This document shows positions 13,051 to 22,216 of a DNA stretch of 64,000 nt, piece by piece. Position 1 is the first letter of the stretch, and each line of letters opens with the position of its first letter. Origin of the DNA: Copromyces sp. CBS 386.78 (Eukaryota; Ascomycota; Sordariomycetes; Sordariales; Sordariaceae); contig MU839190.1 of assembly GCA_030685235.1 (NCBI GenBank), positions 87,742 through 151,741 of the forward strand, given 5' to 3'. The position numbers were made by a program, and so were the translations under genes. The notes below the pieces were generated by a model. That model was given only the letters and a program-made list of their open reading frames with translations. It searched no databases and was not told where the DNA came from.

Positions 13051-14269
13051 ATGGCATGGGGATTTGTGCGACATGTGAAGTACTGCGGGCGCCGGTGTTG
13101 GTTGGTTGGTTCTATGCTTTTACTCGATACCCTTGCTTCTCAATGAATTTCTATGTTATTCAGTTTGACACCATCGCGACCCAGCCAGGGGACAATCACG
13201 AACAGGGCGACGATACAAGGAGATAGGTTTACACCAACCACATGTGCTTCAATATATCTTGCCGTGAAGTGGAAGAATCAAACATCCCCTGACCGCATTA
13301 TGTTCTTCTTTGGGTGTTTCCGAGCAATATTGTGTGATGTCGGAATGGAATCGTCGATTTGCACATCCACACCTAACCCTAACCCAGGCGAGAGCATCGA
13401 CGGCACAACGCACCAGCCATGAACTCCCGTGGTGGCCTACAAATGTACAAAGAAGCGAACAAGCTGGTTAGGTACCTTTCGGTTTTATACATCGTTCTTC
13501 TCCCGCCGGCAACCACGAGATCGATTCATTTCGTGCAAAATTCAACATTTAGCTGCGACAAGCACGCGCGGGAAGAAAGCAAAGAAGCACAAAGCGAAAC
13601 AAGACGGAACGGCACTGATCAGCAACCTCGCATGCGGGTACCTGCTTCCAACTTCTGAATCTTGCTCCCAGCATCCCCAAAACACCGGCACGGCTCGTTG
13701 GACTCAACTTCACACTGAAAAAAAAAACATTGCCAGCTGTACAACGCACCTTTACGCCATCACCAACCTCATCCCCTATCAGATGGCGCCATGAGAACGT
13801 CAAGTGGGGAGGCTGAGGGTGGCCTAGTGGATCAGCCCTACAGCACGGCTGATGCGCCTTTTCTTGGCCGTCTTGGCTGGACGTCAACTCCAAGCCAACC
13901 AGCCATCACGCCGCCCAACCGTCAAAATATTCAGGGAGGGCATCTGACGTCCCAACGGGGACAATCTTTTGGGTTCGGCCAATTTGTTGGAGGCCTTCAT
14001 CACTGTTGGTCCTGCAAGATGGGCGGGAAACGGATCTGGATGCAACCAATTGGGCGCCAAGGTTGTCCGCTAACCAGCCCCGACTCAGCTTTGGTCAGAA
14101 TGCGATTTCTTAAGTACCCTACCGACGCCAGCCAGGCTTGCTAGGACTAACTTGGACTGGAGTCAACTTGGATCGGAGTTGGTGTAACCATAAAGAGGCT
14201 GCGCTAGTTCTACACAGGATCTGATTCATTCTTATAAAGCCTTTTTGAGTCTTCAAGTCTTCACTGACG
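13051..14269. other. Intergenic region with a short telomere-like motif
   Basis: No gene is supported. A CCTAACCCTAACCC motif lies at 13372-13385, slightly more than two telomere-type units. The 170 bases before the hydrolase start at 14270 lack ATG. Confidence 0.5.
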
Positions 14270-16212
14270 ATGCCAACTCTTCTCGTCATATCTGGCTTCA
14301 CCATAGTGGCCATATTTGCCTCACTCGCATTCATGGCGTCCAAATGGCGAAAGGCGGAGACGCCTACCTCCAACAACACAAGATTCTTTGGCTCTCAGAT
14401 TGGGGAGCAGTCGGTCATCAACTACAGCTATACGGATCGACCGTTGAAGTTGATGGCCTTTGATATTTACTATTTCTTCAAGTTCATCTGGGCTCTCCCC
14501 TACGTCTTGATTCCCCTGTCGCCATCAGATTCGGGAGACTTGGATGAGCTATCCATCACGCGGGGGAACCTGTTCTGTGTTGGTCTTCACGCAGTACTCG
14601 TTGTCTTGCAACTTGGGTTTATCGTGACCCTTCCAACACTAATTCTGTTCCCCGTCTGGACCGCTGCCTTGGCTATCGGGTTGTTTATGCTCGTCAACTC
14701 TTGGCTTTGCACTCTGCTGAACGGGAAGGAGGTCGAATACCATTCCGATCCAAAATACGCACCAGCGCTTCCCGAGCATGCCCATGAACAATGGATCTTC
14801 ATCAATGGTGTGGCAGTAGGGTAGGTCCGACTGGCTGAAACTTGGTCTTACGAACCCCCACGGTTTCTGAGCGAGCTGAGCTGACAAGAGGGTAGAGAGC
14901 ACTGGATGCAGAGTAACCTTAACCGACTAGCCATCACCTTCAAGCGTCCCATCCTCGGGATACACAACAAAACGTGAGTCCAATGCCCTCGGAGCCAGAC
15001 CCTTTGTGTCACTCTTATTAAGCTCACCGATCCAGTGCCGGTATCCTATTCGATGTCATCGAATGTCTCGTCCAACGCAACCTCGGCTACGCCACAGCAG
15101 ACGTGCGTATCTGCTACCGGATCATCAAGGAGAAGCTCTACAACCCGCAGTACTCCAAGGTCATCTTCGTCCTGCATTCTCAGGGCGCCATCGAGGGAGG
15201 CATGATCATCGACTGGCTTCTCCAAGAGCTCCCACAAAATCTTCTGGCGAAGCTTGAAGTCTACACCTTTGGAAACGCCGCCAACCACTTCAACAACCCG
15301 CATCGAAACATCCGGTCCCAACACAATGCCATCAGCAATCCTCTGGCGGCATCCACCGACTCCACCAACACAACAGTGGGAAGTGGGAACACGGAGCAAG
15401 CCCAGGGAGCCCTGTCCGACAACCAACCCCTGACCGAAACGTCCCCACAGGCACAGCAGCAGAGGACCACGACCACGGGTACCACTCCCGCGGCCACAGG
15501 TACAACCGCGGCCGCACCAACGACGGACACTTACACTACCAAGGGCGAGGAGCCGACATCATCCTCCTCCTCCTGGGTAGAACCCAGCATCCCCGCCCTC
15601 ACCTCCGAAACCAGCGCCATCACCCCCTCAGCCGTCTCGGGCCGCGCCATCGGCCACATCGAGCACTACGCGCACACGACCGACTTCGTCGCTTTGTGGG
15701 GGATCCTGCACTTTGCCACTTCCATTCCGGGGCAGCGCACCATACCGCGCTTCATCGGCCGCGTGTTTGCGCGCACCACCGTCCGCGGCGGACACCAGCT
15801 GTGCCAACATTATCTTGATGGCATGTTCCCGCTCGAAAAGGACCCTAAAACTGGTGCTTTCATTGGGTGTGCGGAGACTGGGAATGAGTTCATGGAGAGC
15901 GAGATTAGCGTTGGGGAGGCCGGGAGCGAGATGACGGCTGCTAAGGAGGCGATGGAAATTAGTTGGCTTGCTAATGGCATTATTGGGAATGGGGAGAATG
16001 ATGAGGCCGTTGGAGGGGTCGCGATTCATGGTGGCCATAGTCCGGTGGAACGAAAAGGACGGGCGAGGACGAGAAGAGAGAGCAAGCCGGCCAAGGTGAA
16101 GGTGAAGGATTTGAGCAGGTTGTGGCAGTACAGGAACGGGAGGAGCCCGGATGATAAGCCGCCGATGTTGGTGACGGGGGCGGATGGAGTCTTGAGGACT
16201 GCGACGGTTTAG
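14270..16212 (+). CDS. Membrane-anchored alpha/beta-hydrolase-like protein (601 aa)
   Basis: Three exons are 14270-14820, 14896-14973 and 15036-16212, with introns of 75 and 62 nt (donors GTAGGT and GTGAGT). The joined frame has 601 codons. Residues 3-25 form a signal-anchor-like helix, and hydrophobic segments follow near 65-83 and 100-145. The soluble part has the segment EHWMQSNLNRLAITF, then an alpha/beta-hydrolase-like core with the strand VIFVLHSQG, where Ser258 would be the nucleophile in an H-S-Q-G elbow, and then a conserved-looking EVYTFGNAANHFNNPHR segment. A Thr/Ser/Pro-rich low-complexity insert (about 285-395) precedes IGHIEHYAHTTDFVALWG, whose His is a candidate catalytic residue. 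I recognise homologues as uncharacterised fungal proteins resembling DUF676/lipase-type serine hydrolases. Substrate and activity are unknown; activity is inferred from the elbow only. Confidence 0.8.
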
Positions 16213-16392
16213 GGCGCTGTGGTGGAAGCATCTTTGGCCGGGTCAAGCCGCCATTTACTCGTTGAAGTCCATGCTGGCTGGCAGTAGTGACGGACAAGTA
16301 AGTCTAAAGGCGGAAGGAGCGAGCCCCACCAAAGTTCCGACACGCCGGCACAGGCCGCAGCTTTCCGGCGGCAGGGCCTCACTGCTTTGGGA

Positions 16393-16536
16393 CCATATAA
16401 GCCCCAAATTCAGACCTTCCAAACAACTCCCAGTAGCCTACGTGGTAGGTGTGCTGGTAGCCAGAAAATGCGTGGTGTTTTCGTAGGACGGCAGCTGGTC
16501 TCGAGTTCAACTCAGGTCTGGGCCGCTGAGCTTTTT
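16393..16536 (+). ncRNA. Possible Pol III transcription unit (tRNA/SNR6-like box arrangement)
   Basis: A TATA-like CATATAAG sits at 16393-16400. TAGGTGTGCTGG at 16446-16457 matches 10 of 12 positions of the A-box pattern TRGCNNAGYNGG. GAGTTCAACTC at 16503-16513 contains the B-box core GWTCRANNC. A T5 run follows at 16532-16536. A start about 30 bp after the TATA would place the A box near +21, as in yeast U6 genes. The sequence does not fold into an ordinary tRNA that I can draw and is not U6. A chance combination of short motifs is the main alternative. Confidence 0.25.
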
Positions 16537-16872
16537 GCTTCTTTCTTTTTTTTCTGGGTCGGTTTTCATTTCCCTACTTTTAACGATATTGATCGCGTTC
16601 ATCTTTTTGATTCAGGCGACGATTCAAGGGAGCAAAGATGGTGGATCGTTCTATTTGGTGCTGGTTGACGACTTGGCCCGGCGTCCTAGATGCGGTATCG
16701 GTGCATCTTTGGAATTTGTGCATGCTTGGATAAATGGTCTATCTATAGGGGAAGTTTCATCAGCTAAGAGAGTCTTCCACCATCAGTATTATTGTTAGGT
16801 AGTGCATAAACAACTTCCACTGATGTTGTCAAGTCATTGGTGATGGTCTTCAATACTGCTCTGATAATGATC

Positions 16873-16882
16873 AGGGTTAGGG
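16873..16882 (+). promoter_or_regulatory. Telobox-like motif upstream of NOP9
   Basis: AGGGTTAGGG contains two overlapping telomere-type units about 250 bp upstream of the NOP9 start. In yeasts, Tbf1-type proteins bind TTAGGG at ribosome-biogenesis promoters. The role here is inferred from position only. Confidence 0.3.
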
Positions 16883-17135
16883 TCTAGCTAGCAACGCCCG
16901 ATGACAGCATTTATCACCCAATCAGATGAAGCAGGGAATCTTAAGCATCCAATCCAACCTGACGGGAGCTCCCAAGGTGCTCGCTCAGTGATAAGATAAC
17001 GAAACTTTTTATTTGGATTATAAGTACCAACCTTCATCCAGCAACCATCCTCGCTTCGCCCACCCACGCCTTATCTCACCCTCTTTTTCACCACTCCACA
17101 CCACCGATCGACCGAGAAACCGAGCGACCGGCAAT

Positions 17136-19478
17136 ATGGGCAAGAACAGAAAGTCGAAACGCCAATTGGTGCGCGACGAGAAGCGCGCCAAGAAGAGAGG
17201 ATTGGAAATCGAACACGAAGAAGAGAGAGACGTCAAGAAGCAACGCCGCGAAGAAGAAGAAGCTCAGCACACTCCCGCCGACGCCGAATATGTTCCGCCT
17301 CCCCTAGACGGTACCTACGACGAGAATGCCTTCCCCGGTGGCCCCGAGGGCCGTCGCGGTCCCAACACCAACTTCGAGCGCGAGTTCTTCGGTATGCTCG
17401 CCGAACAGGAGCAAGAGTACTTCCGCCACGCCGACGAACTGCTCGAGCTGAACGACTTCCCCTCCACCGAGGAGCGCGACATCTTTCTGCAAAATGTCTA
17501 CAAGGAGATGCGCGGCAAGGAACTCAAGCTGGCCAGCAGTCAGTCTTGCTCGCGCCTTATGGAACGCCTGATCCTGCTGTCCAACACCCGTCAGAAGAAG
17601 AGCCTGTTCGACGCCTTTGGCGGCCATTTCATTTCGCTTGTCACCCATCGCTTTGCCAGTCATTGTTGCGAAAAACTATTCCTTCAGTCCACCCCCGTCG
17701 TTACCCAGGAGCTGAGCGGCGAGTACGAGCAGGAGCCCCTTCCGGAGGGCGAGGAGGAGACGGAGGCCATGAAGTCGTCAATGGAGGATCTCTTCCTTCT
17801 GACACTGGACGAGCTGGAGGAACACTTGGGGTATTTGCTCACTGATAGGTTCGGCTCGCACGCCATCCGCGCGCTGCTCGTCATCCTTTCCGGAAGGCCG
17901 CTGGATCAGGCGGGCACAAAGAGTATGTTGCAGAGCAGGAAGAAGGAATACATCACGGTCGAGGGCGCGGCGGCAAACCAGAGTGAATTGAGCTCCCAGA
18001 TCAGAGCCGTTCCGTCGTCGTTTACGATGGCGATTAAGAAGATCATTGACGATTCCACAATGACAATGGATGCCACGGCATTGAGGGTGCTGGCGAGGCA
18101 TCCTACCGGTAACCCGACACTGCAGCTGTTGTTGGAGCTGGAGTTGACAATGTTTGTAAAGGGCAAGGAGAAGAAGGAGAAGAAGCAGAAGAAGGACGAT
18201 GACGAGGCGGAGGAAAGGAAGGAAGAGACACAGTCCGAGGCTACGCTTTTGGGCATGCTTGTTCCCGACGCGCCCGCCGCATTCGCCGATAACACCACCC
18301 AAGCCGCCGAGTTCGTCAACTCCATGATCTACGACCCGATCGGTTCGCGACTTCTCGAAACACTCATCACCCACTGCCCGGGCAAGATTTTCAAGGGTCT
18401 TCAGCAACACATTTTTGGCCCTCGTATTCAGAGTCTGCTTCGCAACGATATCGCCTGCTACCCCGCCATCAAGGTTCTCAACCGTCTCAGCAGAGAGGAT
18501 CTCGCCGATGCCGTTGAGAAGTCCATACCCGAGATGGCAAACTTCGTCGATAAGGGACGCTTCAACGTCATCAGGACCCTTTTCGAGCGCTGCCACATCC
18601 GTAATGGAACTGATGAAATCAACGCCCTTCTTAAGGCTCTTACATCCGCTTACGGTAACGACTGGAAGAAGCTCGTGCCCAAGCTTTGTATGCTTGATGA
18701 GGAGGTTGAAGAGGAGGAACAAATCCCAGAGGTAGAGATGACTGAGGAAGGAGGAGAGGGCAAGGAGGAAAGGAAGGAGGAGAAGAAGAAGGAGAAGCAG
18801 CAACAACCCAAGTTCCAAACCCAAGAAGCCAAGAACAAGGCTTTCATGCTCAACCACGGCTGCCAACTCGTCGCCGCCCTGCTAAACATTCCCGGTCAGC
18901 CTTCAAAGGCCATCCAAGCGTCACTTGCCGCCCTTAAGCCGGCACAGGTCATGAAGATGGCCACGACCTCTCACAACACCTCCTCAATCCTCGTCAAGGC
19001 TCTTCAGACACCCGCTACAAACCCGACCTTCCACAAGGTCCTCGTGTCGTCCCTTCTACCCCACGTTTACGAGCTCGCCACCTCGCAGCAGGGCTCCGCC
19101 GTCCTCAACGAAATCATCTCTCTGCCATCCAAGCCGGCCGAGCCCAACGCGCCTGCGGTCCCCTTCCACATGAAGGAGAACATCATCTCGCAGCTTGCGA
19201 ACCACGAAAGTGATCTCAGAGAGACGTGGCTGGGGCGCAACGTCTGGCGGACGTGGAAGGGCGACATGTGGAGCCACAGACGCCATGACTGGGTCAGGTG
19301 GGCGAAGGAGACGGACCCGGAGACGGCGAGAGTAGCGGCGGTACCCAGGAAGAGGGAGGATAAGGAGAAGGAGGAGGCTGAGAAGAAGCCGAAGGGATAT
19401 CTTGGAAAGAACTTTGATCCCAAGAAGGCCAAGGGGTTTGCGGCGAAGAAGTTTGAGAAGAAGGAGGTGGAGGCATAG
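17136..19478 (+). CDS. nop9: Nucleolar protein 9, Pumilio-repeat ribosome biogenesis factor
   Basis: The uninterrupted frame from ATG at 17136 encodes 780 residues. It starts MGKNRKSKRQ, a basic nuclear or nucleolar-type N terminus, and contains repeated helical Pumilio-type segments such as SRLMERLILL, HRFASHCCEKLF, DRFGSHAIRALL, DPIGSRLLETLI and NNTSSILVKALQ-like motifs. Two long Lys/Glu-rich low-complexity inserts occur (near residues 340-370 and 525-555), and the C terminus is Lys-rich and ends in KKAKGFAAKKF-type sequence. This layout is that of NOP9, which binds pre-18S rRNA and acts in 40S subunit maturation in the nucleolus. The open frame continues upstream only to a TTG codon at 17013, so the ATG is preferred. 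No introns are seen. The gene converges with the SET-domain gene. Confidence 0.95.
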   Translation: MGKNRKSKRQLVRDEKRAKKRGLEIEHEEERDVKKQRREEEEAQHTPADAEYVPPPLDGTYDENAFPGGPEGRRGPNTNFEREFFGMLAEQEQEYFRHADELLELNDFPSTEERDIFLQNVYKEMRGKELKLASSQSCSRLMERLILLSNTRQKKSLFDAFGGHFISLVTHRFASHCCEKLFLQSTPVVTQELSGEYEQEPLPEGEEETEAMKSSMEDLFLLTLDELEEHLGYLLTDRFGSHAIRALLVILSGRPLDQAGTKSMLQSRKKEYITVEGAAANQSELSSQIRAVPSSFTMAIKKIIDDSTMTMDATALRVLARHPTGNPTLQLLLELELTMFVKGKEKKEKKQKKDDDEAEERKEETQSEATLLGMLVPDAPAAFADNTTQAAEFVNSMIYDPIGSRLLETLITHCPGKIFKGLQQHIFGPRIQSLLRNDIACYPAIKVLNRLSREDLADAVEKSIPEMANFVDKGRFNVIRTLFERCHIRNGTDEINALLKALTSAYGNDWKKLVPKLCMLDEEVEEEEQIPEVEMTEEGGEGKEERKEEKKKEKQQQPKFQTQEAKNKAFMLNHGCQLVAALLNIPGQPSKAIQASLAALKPAQVMKMATTSHNTSSILVKALQTPATNPTFHKVLVSSLLPHVYELATSQQGSAVLNEIISLPSKPAEPNAPAVPFHMKENIISQLANHESDLRETWLGRNVWRTWKGDMWSHRRHDWVRWAKETDPETARVAAVPRKREDKEKEEAEKKPKGYLGKNFDPKKAKGFAAKKFEKKEVEA

Positions 19479-19812
19479 AAGGAGAAGCGAATGAATTCGG
19501 GCCGCTTGGTAAGAGCACCCTATTGATGAACAGGATGCTGAGAGTTGATTGATATGATACCCTATGGGATGACAAGATATAGTTTTAAAAAGTTCTTGTA
19601 CAAATTTAGTCTACTGCGCCTTTCCCATACCCATCTTCGCAGAGATGGAGAGCCACGTCAGCTGACTGGAGTTTCGCACATAGTCAAGATAGCGATGAAG
19701 TTTATAAAAAAAAAAGAGTTATATATCCAAAAACAACAACCAGGTCTATATGCATCGGGTATCCTACAGCGCCAGGCCAAAGACATACATCTAACTAAGC
19801 CGACCAACCTCT
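19479..19812. terminator. Convergent 3' intergenic region
   Basis: This 334-bp gap separates the ends of two convergent genes, NOP9 on plus and the SET-domain gene on minus. It is AT-rich with a run of ten A at about 19708-19717, and presumably holds both 3' untranslated regions and polyadenylation sites. No other gene is seen. Confidence 0.5.
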
Positions 19813-20733
19813 TCAGGATAGATCCAGAGCCTCCTGCAGCCTCTTCCTAGCCTTATCTCCCGCTCCAACAACCGTCGGATCATGCGGTCCGCCCGGGATC
19901 TCATCACAGCTACACAACAGCTCATGGCCATTGAAATAATCATCCCCATAATAAATACAAAGCTCATCGCCGCTCTTCAACGTCTTGTTCGCAAAGAAGG
20001 CAATCACCCTGACTTTCCCAATCTGCATGATCTTCTCACCCACATTCGGATCGCAGCTCGAGTTCATGAACCGCGTCCAGTTTCCCATCTTGCCCGCATC
20101 CACAAGCGGCCGATCGGTATCCCACTCCAGCCCGACCTGCGGCTCATAAAGGTACCTATTATCGGCATCCTTCCCCTTGGTCTTGGGCGGGCCGGGGATG
20201 ATCTCCCCGACGTAATGACCGAGATACGCCCCCTTGGGGATTTCGTAGCGACCATTGCTCTTGACAAAGACACCGTATCCTTTATCAGCGCTACCTGTGT
20301 GGCGAATCTCCAGCCACTTCTTGAAAAAGGTCTTCATCCCGTTACTTCCACCACCGGAGTGAACCTCATCGTAACACTCCACCCCGCAAGCGGGATCATC
20401 AGGGTTGCGCCCGCACTCAAAGCACGTGTAGCAGAACGTCACGCCCGGGGCGTTGACGGGCTCGGCGATGGCGGCGCGCGCGTGGTCCGTGATGTAGTCG
20501 GACTCGGAGTCACGTTCGGTGGCGGGAAGCTTGGGCAAGCGTGGGCGCTGGGGACGGCCGGAGAGGGTCCAACGCCGAGGGTCGGCGTAGAAGGAGTCGA
20601 TTTGCTTGCAGACGGCGCCCGGGATGATCTCGCGGACGGTGCGGTCGAAGTTCCAGGCTTCGAAGGGGGTCCATTTGGGGCCGTGGCCGAGCTTGCCGCC
20701 TTTGGTGACGCGGTTGGCCTTTTTTGGTGGCAT
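19813..20733 (-). CDS. SET-domain protein, putative lysine methyltransferase (306 aa)
   Basis: An intronless minus-strand frame starts with ATG at 20733 and encodes 306 residues. The N terminus is basic (MPPKKANRVTKGGK). A Cys cluster with C101, C104, C107, C117 and C120 precedes the SET domain, which spans about 139-268. SET motifs are clear: GYGVFV (152-157) for cofactor binding, NRYLYE (192-197), RFMNSSCDPNV (221-231) carrying the NS-C motif, and the catalytic-region GDELCIYYGDDYF (255-267). A CSC follows at 274-276, resembling the start of a post-SET zinc site. Such enzymes transfer methyl groups from S-adenosylmethionine to lysines on histones or other proteins. Substrate and the exact SET family member cannot be told from sequence. 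The start is supported by an ATG-free stretch of about 180 bp upstream. Confidence 0.88.
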   Translation of the reverse strand: MPPKKANRVTKGGKLGHGPKWTPFEAWNFDRTVREIIPGAVCKQIDSFYADPRRWTLSGRPQRPRLPKLPATERDSESDYITDHARAAIAEPVNAPGVTFCYTCFECGRNPDDPACGVECYDEVHSGGGSNGMKTFFKKWLEIRHTGSADKGYGVFVKSNGRYEIPKGAYLGHYVGEIIPGPPKTKGKDADNRYLYEPQVGLEWDTDRPLVDAGKMGNWTRFMNSSCDPNVGEKIMQIGKVRVIAFFANKTLKSGDELCIYYGDDYFNGHELLCSCDEIPGGPHDPTVVGAGDKARKRLQEALDLS

Positions 20734-21322
20734 TTTTGGTCTTTTTTCTTTGTTCTTTTCTTTTCTTTTCCTGCTGCTAGAGAAAGGAGGCGACTAGTGA
20801 AGGGGGGTTTGCAATATTGGTTTTCGTTATTGATTTGATGACTGCTGTTTATTGTTTATCTTCTCCTGATTGTTGGAGTTGTGCGCTGTTGAACTGAACG
20901 GTGAACAGAGTAGCTAACATCGTGATGCTGAACAGCCCGTCCCGATCTTATAGTTTTCCCCGAAGCCTGTTTTTCTCGGCTTGGTGGCTCTGTTCGTCAA
21001 AGAAGCCCGAGTTCGCATGATCGAAAGTTCATTGTTCTATATTTGTGACCCCGTGAAAGACTTGGGGGAACAGGATAAAGCTGATCGGGAACTCGGACAA
21101 CGCTTTAGGAAAGCCCTCATCTCTTTGTCCAAAAGCCCAATGTGGATGGATGGCTTCCATTGATGATATTCGAATAACGAAGAACCGTGGACAAGCACAT
21201 TGTCGGCGACAATAATCACCCTCGGTCCTCGAACAAAGTTACTTGGGCGAAACAAAGACGACCACCAAATGCCTTTGTGACGGCGCGGCCCCCCTTCTCC
21301 CACGAGCTTTCATCGCGCTCTC
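20734..21322. other. Intergenic region between two minus-strand genes
   Basis: This 589-bp gap should contain the SET-gene promoter and leader and the 3' region of the DUF1772-like gene. The first 50 bp next to the SET start are T-rich. I see no gene in it. Confidence 0.5.
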
Positions 21323-21863
21323 TCAAACACAGAAGGTCCTCATGACGGCAACAACACAGCACACCCAAGCCCCCAGATCAGTCGTCAACCCACGGATGGC
21401 ATTAACCCTCAGCCACCTCCTCAGCTCTCCCACCGATTTCTCTTTACCCTCATCCTCAACAATGGCTTGAATCCTCGGCGCCACAGCCGGGACAAAAAGC
21501 AGATGTCCCGCAGCGAGCGCCGTCCCGGCCGCATACCAGTAGTACGAACCCCGTTGCTTGAGTGAGAGACTCTCTGCGCGGAGGTTGAGTGTCGATGTCG
21601 CCAAGGTGACCGAGACAAAAGCCAGAACGCTCGGTAAGCCGGCGCGGAAGAAGACGGAGAACCATTTGGGCAGATAGTGACTGCTGTCGCGCTCGAGCTC
21701 TGGAAGGGTGAAGATGCGCAGCATCCAGTGCTGGTCCCAGGCTAGAGTTAGGGATGCGCAGCATCCAGTGCTGGTCCCAGGCTAGAGTTAGGGATGCGGT
21801 GCTGCTGATGACGGGGGCGAGACGGAGGAGAGTGAAGGGGTCGAAGAATGCGCGGGATGCCAT
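21323..21863 (-). pseudogene. DUF1772/anthrone-oxygenase-like membrane protein, frameshifted by 40-bp duplication
   Basis: The minus-strand gene starts at ATG 21863 (MASRAFFDPFTLLRLAP). A tandem duplication with a 40-bp period (21713-21798) lies about 25 codons in. Because 40 is not a multiple of three, translation from this start leaves the correct frame after the first copy. The intact downstream frame (21323-21724) encodes 133 residues including ELERDSSHYLPKW, several hydrophobic helices and the C-terminal RRWLRVNAIRGLTTDLGAW, typical of DUF1772-type small membrane proteins related to anthrone oxygenases. With a single copy of the unit the whole gene reads as one 166-codon frame, so the duplication looks recent. 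An ATG inside the repeat could still make an N-terminally shortened protein, which would lack the first helix. Confidence 0.75.
21713..21798. repeat. 40-bp tandem duplication, 2.15 copies
   Basis: The unit containing GCATCCAGTGCTGGTCCCAG occurs twice with identical sequence and a 40-bp offset (compare 21721 and 21761), with an eight-base overlap to the unit start at the far end. It lies inside the coding region of the DUF1772-like gene and changes its reading frame. A sequencing or assembly artefact cannot be excluded from this sequence. Confidence 0.9.
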
Positions 21864-22216
21864 TGCTGAGGTGGAGTGTTGGTGTGGGTGTATTGCTAAT
21901 GATGATATTTGCTTCTTAATTAGACTCTGAGCCTGGAATGACAGGAAAGATGTGAAACAAACCTGAAGGAGGTCTGGAGAAGCTTGTTGCAACTGGACAG
22001 AGAGTAGAGAGAAGTAATGAAGCCATCTACGCCCGGGGTAAGCTGGGATGATATTCTTACCCCAGGTAATGGCTGACCAACGCGGTGCAAGTCCATGTTT
22101 GTTCTTGGGAGAATGTCGATTTAAGTGGGTCTAGGGTAAGACGAGATCATCGTATTCCTTCGACGCACTCCTTCAGACATGCGACCTAATACTGTATTTC
22201 CGTCCTCATTTTCATC
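21864..22216. other. Intergenic region, promoter of the DUF1772-like gene
   Basis: This 353-bp region separates the start of the DUF1772-like gene from the end of the polysaccharide deacetylase gene; both are on the minus strand. About 160 bp next to the start lack ATG on the minus strand. No gene is seen. Confidence 0.5.

Larger units (their letters stand above)
16213..17135. other. Intergenic region, promoter side of NOP9
   Basis: No protein gene is supported. It contains a possible Pol III transcription unit (16425-16536) and a telobox-like AGGGTTAGGG motif (16873-16882), both listed separately. The last 208 bases before the NOP9 start are free of ATG. Confidence 0.6.

Noticed and set aside
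17013..17135. N-terminal extension of NOP9 from 17013
   Set aside because: It begins with TTG and the extension has no similarity to NOP9; the ATG at 17136 gives the expected N terminus.
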